This document shows positions 55,965 to 64,000 of a DNA stretch of 64,000 nucleotides, piece by piece (the stretch's first letter is position 1; every line of letters starts with the position of its first letter). Source of the stretch: Gigaspora rosea (lineage: Eukaryota > Glomeromycota > Glomeromycetes > Diversisporales > Gigasporaceae); contig QKWP01001098.1 in NCBI GenBank assembly GCA_003550325.1, positions 77,488-141,487 on the forward strand. The letters are read 5' to 3'. The position numbers were made by a program, and so were the translations under genes. The notes beneath the pieces are model-generated. The model saw nothing but the letters and a program-made list of their open reading frames with translations. It was not told the origin of the DNA and did no database searches.

Positions 55965-56208
55965 AGGGTGATTCAAACCTAATGCTAAGGGTTTTTTATT
56001 TCAAATTAATTTAGTGATTAATTATTTTTGAAATCAGTGCTTCGTAAACATTATTTATTTTAATTTTTAAGCTTATTTATATATTAAGGATGCTTATTTC
56101 ATCTCCGAATAACACTTATTTCATTATCTGATTTCAAAATTTCAAACCAGAAATAGGCCTTTTTAAACCCCTACTTGTTTTTGAAATAAGTTAACTTTGA
56201 ATCACCCT
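55965..56208. mobile_element. 244-bp MITE in block B, 3-bp TSD
   Basis: Ends AGGGTGATTCAAA and (reverse complement) AGGGTGATTCAAA. AAT lies on both sides (55962-55964 and 56209-56211). Blocks A (~50276) and C (~61064) read ACAATAAGTATGCAA uninterrupted, so this is a clean insertion after the block duplication. GAAATAAGT/ACTTATTTC motifs repeat inside. PIF/Harbinger type is possible from the 3-bp TSD. Confidence 0.85.
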
Positions 56209-56530
56209 AATAAGTATGCAAGCCCACGAGATATGTGCATCAATGCTCATTACATCATTACATACCTGCAAAAAAAACTTTTAAAGAAATATAAATAACC
56301 ACTATAAAAATTTCTATTTTTGGTTTTAGCAGTAGCGGTTTTTTTTTTTTAATTATGATAAAATAAAAAAAATTATGCAAATATGAATCTTTGGCGATTG
56401 TTTTTTTCAGTTAAATATTTACTTGGACGCACAAAATTTTCTCTAATATACGGATAATAAATTATTTCTACAAAAGTAACGGCGCGCACATCGTAAACGA
56501 CGTTTATTAATACGTAACTATAGGGCTAAC

Positions 56531-58250
56531 ATAGACTTAACCTTCAATAGTACAATTATTTAATAACACTGAAATTAATGGACAAAAATCTGCATCATCT
56601 GATACTGATCATAAAGTTCTTCTCTCTGGAATTTCCAACGAAACCAAGATAAATAACCGAAAGTCAAACATTTCATGATTTTGACTACGGTACCTGATCT
56701 TCTTGGACTCCCTGATAAAATAAAAACCAAGATTTTTAAGTATATTCGTTCTCCAATAAATTTAATATTAGCGTGTAATGTTTGGTACCAATTATCCAAA
56801 CATTACGTATCTTTTACTTGAAGCTTCATTAAATCCTTTTGATAATTCTGAACTTATTCTGAATTAGCTGTTAAAGGAAATGATATGGAATCATTTCATT
56901 TTCATTTTTTAAGTGGTGGACCTTACGTAATTAATTAAGCTAGAAATAAGCTTGAAGAAAATTTGGAATTAATTAAAGAATTAATTTTAAATGGAAATTT
57001 ATACCATTTCCCCCGAGACCTAAAAACAAGCAATATGAAGGAAAAATTATTGAGGAATATCCTGCAAAGATGGATATGAAAATTATAGACAATTGAATAT
57101 AATTGCTCGAGCAATATTAATTCATAAGGATTTGATTAATATATGGAAAGAAATTGGTTATTATGACATTGTAAATGAAGTTAATAACCTTGTAATTCAA
57201 GGTGCTTTATTATTATTATTTCCCCAAATTCCACCTAAGGATTATGTGATGCTAACCGTTAAAGAAATAATCAATAACCTTCAAGAATTGATCGATTTAG
57301 GATTTAATCCAACTGATACAGTCATACTTGATATCTTGCAACTTAATATTGGAGAAAGAATTATTCAAGCTTTCATTTCAGTTTGTAAAAATGAAAAACG
57401 TGATGAATTTTTCAAGAAAATCGTTGGTGAAGCTATTAAGTCAGAAAGAAATATTAAGAAGGTTGAAGTTTTAAACTTTTTAGATCAAATTATGGGTAAT
57501 AAAAGTAAATCCATTTTTCTGAATACAATGAAATTAATTAGGAGAGATAGTACATTTTATTCTATTTGTGGTACAAGCGCCACTGATGATTTTCGATCCA
57601 AAAAATCCGTTTCAGTTGCTTCTTATTATAAGCCTTTATCCTTCAATCTAACATTTTATAATTGGATTCTCGAAATTGCCAATTTTGTTTGCATTTAATG
57701 ATATTTTAGAAACTAGAATAAGTTTTGACCTTTGTCAAAATTCAAAAGAAATTTCTTCTTGCAAATTTATTGAGGTCTCCAACATTTTAAAGTTTATTGT
57801 AATGCTCGAAATTTCTTTTTAGCATCACATCTTGAATTTCTTAAAAAAGTTTCACACGAAGACATACTTTATCCTCTTTTTGAATACTATTTACTTGATT
57901 TGTTTGAACTTTCACCCACTTTTAATATGCCAATGCAAATTACAGATAATTCAAATGTTTACTTTAAATCTAAAAGAAAAAGGAAAAAAAGAACAATGAT
58001 AAGAGAACAAAGAGTAGAATGGCTTATTGCAATTGAAAATATTTATAATGATATAAGGAAAGGAAATTCTAACGCTTTGACAATGTCAACTAAATTTAAA
58101 AATTGTGTCGAAATTCTTTATTATAAACTTAGAGATGAAGGAATATTTGAGGAGTTGGAAATAGAATTGGAAATGGAATTGGAAATGAATCCTAATATTA
58201 AAAAATATAAAGTTTTCTCAGGTATCACAGTATTAATGGACGTCACATAA
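56531..58250 (+). pseudogene. F-box-like paralogue B, decayed
   Basis: Aligns with the intact gene at 50605-52584 over its whole length, but the start codon is ATA (56531). The F-box region has frameshifts, and about 310 bases present in the intact copy (roughly residues 80-180) are missing where CCAAACA joins ACGTATCTTT. A long open piece survives at 57093-57698 (RAILIHKDLINIWKEIGYYD to FVCI), then a frame slip, then 57900-58250, which is almost identical to the intact C-terminus (KSKRKRKKRT; ELEIELEMELEM). It contains an IRRDSTFYSICG segment absent from the intact copy. Transcription is possible, but a full product is not. Confidence 0.9.
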
Positions 58251-59525
58251 TTATTTATAGATTTAATTTTATTTTATTTTTTTTTTAAAAGTTAATAGTT
58301 TTTTGAAATCGAATTCTCATTACGTAATCTATTTATTTTTCACTATTACGTATTACTGGATTAGTTAGAAATTATTCTAGAATTATAGTGATTTTTTTTA
58401 TTAGAATTGTATTTTTATAAACTGTAAATATTATTGTGAAATATTCATATTAAATTTTTTACGAACATATAATAATTGTATTATTACTAATAATTACTGA
58501 TACATTGCACTGATGCCTCTTAAATTGAAAAAGTAACCATTCTGAATTATCGATGTCTAAATAAATATGTTATAAGTAGGAACAGAAATTTAAGTAGATT
58601 TGGAATTTCCTAGTTACATTAGGGGTAAGTATTCATATGATAAAATAAGCATTGAAATGTTCAATCAAAAAAAATTTTTTTTAATCGTTTTTAATTTTTT
58701 TTTTAATTTTTTTTTTAGATTTGGTTGTTCTCAAGCATCTAATTCATTAAATAATAACATGATATGCTAAAGTATCACTATGAATGGCGATATTTATAGA
58801 ATTAAATGTTTGTGCATACTCTTATTTTATTTTTTATTACGCCACCTAAAACACCTAACAATCCAAGAAAAACTCTATTCAACCGGCTGCCGAAGCTTCA
58901 ACATAGGTTGCATCAGCTTCGCTTTTTAATGTTTTACCAATTTAAAATTTTTTTTCAATCAGATTATCAAATTATGAAAAAAATTTTTTTTTAAATGAAT
59001 GAAGAATGTTATTACGTATCAATGTTAATTTTTGAAGAAACAAGGTGATATGTATCTCGCTAATTTTTTCATTGAAATGGCAACTCATAGATTCATTATT
59101 CAGCATCTTACTATCGTATTGACACGAAATAACGCGCAGGGATGAAATTACGATTTTCGGCCTAAATTAAGCTTAATTCGGGCCGATCCTCGGAATAACG
59201 CCCAGCCCATGCCTGTTATTTCGCGACAAAACGGTAATTTGAAAATTTACCTCAGATCAATTGATTGAGATGCGTGAGAACACCTTTTTCTTAAATAATT
59301 AATTTTTTTAATCGCTTCATTATATTTTTTTTTCTATTTTTATTTTTTCGAATTTTTTTTTTTAGTTTTTCTTATATTTTTTTTTTCTAAAAAAATGTTT
59401 TAATTTTTTTATGCTTTCTTAGAGATGTTAAAACAAATCCATCGGTTCCAGAATTTTTCAAATCGCGATAATTAATTACTGTATATTCTTAAGGGTGATT
59501 TTATGCTTAAAATGCGAAAACTTAT

Positions 59526-59777
59526 TCATGGGAAGGATTGTCCTGAAAATAGAGACGTTGAAAATTGAATGTCCTGTTCTGGTGGATGTTCAATATTTTC
59601 CATTCTATTGAATGGTTCTGTGCCATTAACGAGATCAAAAGCATTGTCGAATCGATCTGCATTATTTTCATTATTCTGAGGTCTTGGTAGCTGTCCACCG
59701 ATATTCTGGAGTCTTTGTGGTTGGACGTTGTTAAATTGTGGTTGAGTACCAGCAGCTTGATTTGTGGACCTATCCAT
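59526..59777 (-). CDS. Small Asn/Gln/Pro-rich ORF (83 aa), copy in block B
   Basis: Same 83-residue protein as 54115-53864, every residue identical, ATG at 59777 and TGA at 59526. Flanking DNA on both sides is ~99% the same as block A out to ~59830 (block A ~54180), so the copies separated recently or were homogenised by gene conversion. Unlike the F-box-like gene of this block, this ORF carries no damage. Confidence 0.5.
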   Translation of the reverse strand: MDRSTNQAAGTQPQFNNVQPQRLQNIGGQLPRPQNNENNADRFDNAFDLVNGTEPFNRMENIEHPPEQDIQFSTSLFSGQSFP

Positions 59778-59830
59778 TATTAAATTCTAATAAAATTATT
59801 TCATTAGTATGTCTTTAAATAATCTCAAAC

Positions 59831-61244
59831 TGATAAAAGTTATAATGATTTTCAAATTCTAGCAATGAGGGATTTCGAATTAAAAATAAATAACTGTTCG
59901 CTCACTTTAATTCTAAAACCCCTCAATAATAAAAACACCAAAATCAGGATTTAATTATTGCAATCCAATCACATTGAAAATTTTGGCATTTTCTTGCCTA
60001 AAAATTAAAATTTCCAAGATTCCCTTTCATATTTCAATTCTGCAATATGGTAGTAAAAAAAAAAAAATATACCTTAGTTCCGTAGTTTTAAATATCCTGA
60101 ATTTACAGTGATATTTTTAGATCCGAATTAGGGTGGATCGATAGTTTTAAAATCCTATATTATAGTCCTTTCTTTTATACTTTTTGTCAGCTTTTTCAGT
60201 TCTATCAGAAAATTCTCTCTGGAAGTGAATCAACTCTATCAGAGAATTCCGAGAATTCTCTTTGGAAGTGAACATGTGAATATAAACACAAGAGAAAAAA
60301 AAATGAAAAATGCCAAAAAAAAAAAAAAAAACAAACAAACAAAAGGGTAATCCATCTAGTGATATTAAGAATGTTAAAGATAATGTAAAAATATACTATA
60401 TGGCTTAATTTCAAGCCCCTCATTTTTATACAATACAGTACTGGTACTGTTTAATTATAAGATATTGTCATACTAAACCGTTATTTTCATCGTATTACGA
60501 GAAACAATTTATCCAAAGGGCTTTTTTTTTTCTGTTACAATAAGTACATATATGTGCATCAATGCTGTTTTGACAAATTTAATTCTGATAATTATATTAA
60601 AATTTAATTTCAGAGTATTGGAGCTTGTGCATTTATTTGAACTTATTCGAACAACGTTATCGTTAGAACAAAACAAAATTAAAAGGCTCTAGACATCAAA
60701 TTTGGTTTATTCAAATTACGCCATAATTAGAGTAGTGAAACTTTTAAAGTACTCCTGACTCCTCGAGGAAACCATGATCTCCTCTTGCTAAGAGAGAAAA
60801 AAAGTTAATCATGTACCCAAACAGGAGAGTGAATTCCAAATTTAATCAATTGATATCGTCATTTCCGATATTTATTTCATCATCTGTGATTCTGAAATTA
60901 GACTTTATGAATATCAACTTTCAGAGATTTTTAAGATAAAGCCGAAAACATTCATTTCATTTATAGTATCGGTTATCATTACGAAATCATCAATGAATGC
61001 ACAAATGAGGTTTTTTTTTTCCGGTACGATAAACAATGCACAAAAGAGGTTTTTTTTTTCCGGCACAATAAGTATGCAAGCCCACGAGATATGTGCATTA
61101 CATCATTACATACCTACAAAAAAACTTGTAAAGAAATATAAATAATCGCTATAAAAATTTCCATTTTTGGTTTAGCAGTAACGGCTTTTTTTTTTATGAT
61201 AAAATAAACAAATTATGCAAATATGAATCTTTAGCGATTGTTTT
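59831..61244. other. Junction between blocks B and C
   Basis: AT-rich. It repeats the intergenic DNA seen between blocks A and B (for example TCTCGAGGTAACCATGATCT at ~55156 and its match at ~60763), without the three insertions that block B carries. Frames on the minus strand at 60147-60423 are hydrophobic products of T-runs and are rejected. Confidence 0.6.
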
Positions 61245-61370
61245 TTTCAGTTAAATATTTTCTTGGATGCACAAAATTTTCTCGAATATACGGCTAATGA
61301 ATTATTTCTACATAAGTAACGACTCGCACATCGGAAACGACGTTGATTGATACGTAACTATAGGGCTAAC

Positions 61371-63201
61371 ATGGATTTAACCTTCAATAGCACAATTATA
61401 TTTAATAACACTGAAATTAATGGACAAAAAGCTGCATCCTCTGATACTGATCATAAAGTTCTTCTCTCTGGAATTTCCAACGAAACCAAGATAAATAACC
61501 GAAAGTCTGAAACATTTCATGATTTTGATTGGACTCCCTGATAAAATAAAAATTAAGATTTTTTAAGTATATTCGTTCTCCAATAAATTTAATATTAGCT
61601 TGCAATACTTAGTACCAATTCTCCAAACAAAGCGATGCTAGAGCCGAATAGATAATCGTTCATTTTGGTAAATCACATGCATTGTTTCACTCAATCCGTT
61701 TAGAACTAAATTTTATTAATGAGTTAATAGTTCAAAAAATTATTGAAAATGTGAGGGTACTTTATTCAAAGATTTTACTTTTGTTTGGAGCATATGATCA
61801 AAAAATTAATAGAGAAAAATACCGTATGTGGAAAATGTTAATATCGAATAAATTCGTAGAGCACAACAAAAAATTGCAGTACCTTGGGTAGTGACACACC
61901 TTGTGCTGTATCTTTTACTTGAAGCTTCGAATTCATTAAATCCTTTTGATAATTCTGAACCTTATTCCGAATTAGCTGTTAAAGGAAATGATATGGAATC
62001 ATTTCATTTTTTAAGTGGTGGTCCATACGTAATTAATCAAGTTAGAAATAAACTTGAAGATAATTTGGAATCAATTAAAGAGTTAATTTCAAAATAGAAG
62101 TTGATACCATTTCCTTCGAGACCTAAAAAATAAGCATCATGAAGGAAAATTTGTTGAGGAATATCCTGCAAAAGATGAATATGAAAATTATAGACAATTG
62201 AATATAATTGCTCGAGCAATATTAATTCTTAAGGATTTGGTTAATATATGGAAAGAAATTGGTTATTATGATATTGTAAACGACGTTAATGACCATGTAA
62301 TTCAAGGTGCTTTATTATTATTATTTCCTCCAATTCCACCTAAGGATTATGTGATGCCAACTGTTAAAGAAATAGTTAATTACCTTCAAAAATTGATCGA
62401 TTTAGGATTTGATCTAACTGCTATAGTCATACTTGATATCTTGCAACTTTTTGAAAACAAACTTAATAATATTGGAGAAAGAATTATTCAAGCTTTCATT
62501 TCAGTTCGTAAAAATGAAAAACGTGATGAACTTTTCAAGAAAATTGTTGGTGAAACTATTAAACTTTTTGGATGAAAAGAGTCTATTTTATTCCATTTGT
62601 GGAGCAAGTGCCACTGATGATTTTCGATCCACAAAATCTGTTTAATTGCTCCTTTGTTATAAGCCCTTATCCTTCAATCTACTGTATTCAATCTAACGTT
62701 TTTATAATTTGATTCTCGTTAAATTTAATGAAAATTCTGAAATCGCAATTTTGCATTTAATGATATTTTAGAAACTAGAATAAGTTTTGGCCTTTGTCAA
62801 AATTCAAATGAAATTTCTTCATGAAAATTTATTGAAGTCTCTAACATTTTTAAAGTTTACTGTAATGCACGAAATTTCTTTTTAGCATCACCATCTTGAA
62901 TTTCTTAAAAAAGTTCTCATGAAAATATACTTTGCCCTTTTTTGAATACTATTTACTTGATTTATTTGAATTTCCACCCACTTTTAATATGCCAATGCAA
63001 ATTACAGATAATTCTAATGTTTACTTTAAATACAAGTAGTATGGCTTATTGCAATTGAAAATATTTAAAATGATATAAAGAAAGGAATGAAGGAAGATTT
63101 GAGGAATTGGAAATGGAATTGGAAAAGAATTTTAATATCAAAAGATACAAAGCTTGTAAGATAATTGCTTAGATTTTACAGTATTAATGGACGTCACATA
63201 A
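61371..63201 (+). pseudogene. F-box-like paralogue C, decayed
   Basis: Keeps the ATG (61371) and the first ~50 codons, including the TEINGQKAASSDTDHK segment missing from the intact gene. Then a deletion at the F-box (HDFDWTP then TGA) shifts the frame. Later open pieces match the intact protein: 61682-61891, 61891-62097 (NDMESFHFLSGGPYVINQVR) and 62198-62575 (RAILILKDLVNIWKEIGYY to FKKIVGETIK). Many stops and indels follow. The basic NLS-like block is deleted, the end reads LMDVT-like with TAA at 63199-63201. More diverged from A than B is. Confidence 0.88.
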
Positions 63202-63570
63202 TTATATATAGATTTAAATATTTTTTTTGTTTTTTTTAGAAAGTTATAGTTTTTTTAAATCGAATTCTCGTTACATAATCTATATATTTTTACTATTAGT
63301 TAGTAACTATTCTAGAATTATAGTGATTTTTTTTATTAGAATTGTATTACTATAAACAAAGCTGTACATATTATTTTTAAATATCATACTCATATTAAAT
63401 TTACGAATATATAAATACCAGTAATTGTATTATTACTAATAATAACTGATACCTCTTGAATTGAAAAAGTAACCATTCTGAATTATCGATGTTTAAATAT
63501 AGAATAAATATCTGCAACGCACCCTGCGATATGCTAATTCATCGCACACATATATGTAAACACAGTTTGC

Positions 63571-64000
63571 CCTATAAGAAAGTGGTTCGGGGTATGGCAC
63601 GGGATAGTACGGATCATGTGTCATGCATATGCGCGTTTTACGGAATGGCACGGTTAAAAATGACACGGACACTACGGTAATGGGTGGCACGTTATAATCA
63701 CGTCACACGGAATGGCAGCATCAGATGGCACACATATGCACGTTGTACGTGATGGCACGTTTTCATTTCACGGAATAGCACGTTTTAAAAGTGACACGTA
63801 CTGGCTCGTTTCTTGGAGTACAATAAGAGCGAAGGATTACAACCGATTTTTTTTTAAAAAAAAATTGCAAAATCTCAAAAACTCGCAAGTAAGCCTCTCT
63901 GGATATCTTAAGGAAAAAGATTCCTTACAAGGTTTTACACATTTGCAGCTGCTTTCCAGATATATACATACTCCAACTATTATCAGGTCCTCTTCTAATA
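63571..64000. mobile_element. GGCACGG-array MITE, second copy, cut by window end
   Basis: Starts CCCTATAAGAAAGTGGTTCGG, matching the reversed right end of the 45318-45961 element, and continues with GGTATGGCACGGG, ATGGCACGG and ATGGCACG repeats. It then follows that element through TGGCTCGTTTC and GAGCGAA to a T/A-run (~63848), where the 45.3-kb element has its own T/A-run. The far end lies beyond the window. Open frames on both strands (63489-63690) come from the array. Confidence 0.75.

Larger units (their letters stand above)
49600..63490. repeat. Tandem segmental array of three F-box gene blocks
   Basis: Block A (~49600-54790), block B (~54830-60500) and block C (~60570-63490) share, in order, an upstream phrase (GTATTGGAGCTTGT(A/G)CATTT), a conserved promoter-side stretch, an F-box-like gene and its 3' flank. 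Blocks A and B also share the 83-aa minus-strand ORF region. From the gene ends to ~54180/59830 A and B are almost identical (offset ~5.66 kb). The upstream parts are more diverged and B holds extra insertions. Block C lacks the 83-aa ORF region. Confidence 0.9.

Noticed and set aside
60147..60423. Hydrophobic minus-strand frames near block C
   Set aside because: Made by long T-runs on the complementary strand. Not conserved in the block A/B counterpart.

Overview
The window is very AT-rich eukaryotic nuclear DNA, dominated by decayed transposable elements. I infer an arbuscular mycorrhizal fungus of the Rhizophagus (Glomeromycotina) type. The reasons are a long F-box-like protein in tandem copies; a Plavaka (CMC/CACTA) transposase, a FAR1/MULE transposase, a Helitron and a LINE together, all in the standard code; GT-AG introns; and TTAGGG-like interstitial repeats. 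The assignment rests on remembered protein flavour, not on a search.

Layout. 1-4.3 kb: a palindrome, a TTAA-flanked MITE, and a 0.6-kb repeat in three tandem copies, one split by nested inverted-repeat insertions. 4.4-10.6 kb: an intron-bearing hypothetical gene with nonsense mutations, one intron carrying a ~4.9-kb 5'-truncated LINE. 10.6-14.1 kb: a MULE-like MITE with a 9-bp target-site duplication (TSD), a hAT-like element with an 8-bp TSD, and a weak tRNA-like SINE. 15.1-22.2 kb (minus): a broken Helitron Rep/PIF1-helicase gene with at least six nested insertions. 23.5-24.6 kb (minus): a broken gene that may encode an OB-fold protein. 24.9-28.6 kb: direct repeats, a GGCATGCC-rich hAT-like element and telomere-like repeats. 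28.8-31.9 kb (minus): a MULE transposase pseudogene with a zinc knuckle. 33.9-37.2 kb (minus): a Plavaka transposase pseudogene. 38-47 kb: a dense MITE field, several elements with clean TSDs. 49.6-63.5 kb: a tandem segmental array with one intact 659-aa F-box-like gene (50605-52584), two decayed paralogues and a twice-repeated identical 83-aa ORF. The window ends inside another MITE copy.

Only one gene looks intact and convincingly coding, the 659-aa F-box-like protein. Almost all other coding sequence is broken. The main cross-cutting observation is that several unrelated short elements carry, at their ends, clustered copies of a short motif private to each family (GGCATGCC, GGCACGG, GGTTCC/GGAACC, GCGATGCG, GGGTCACC, GACTCAGACT). 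These look like subterminal transposase-binding arrays. I found no CRISPR, rRNA or complete tRNA gene.
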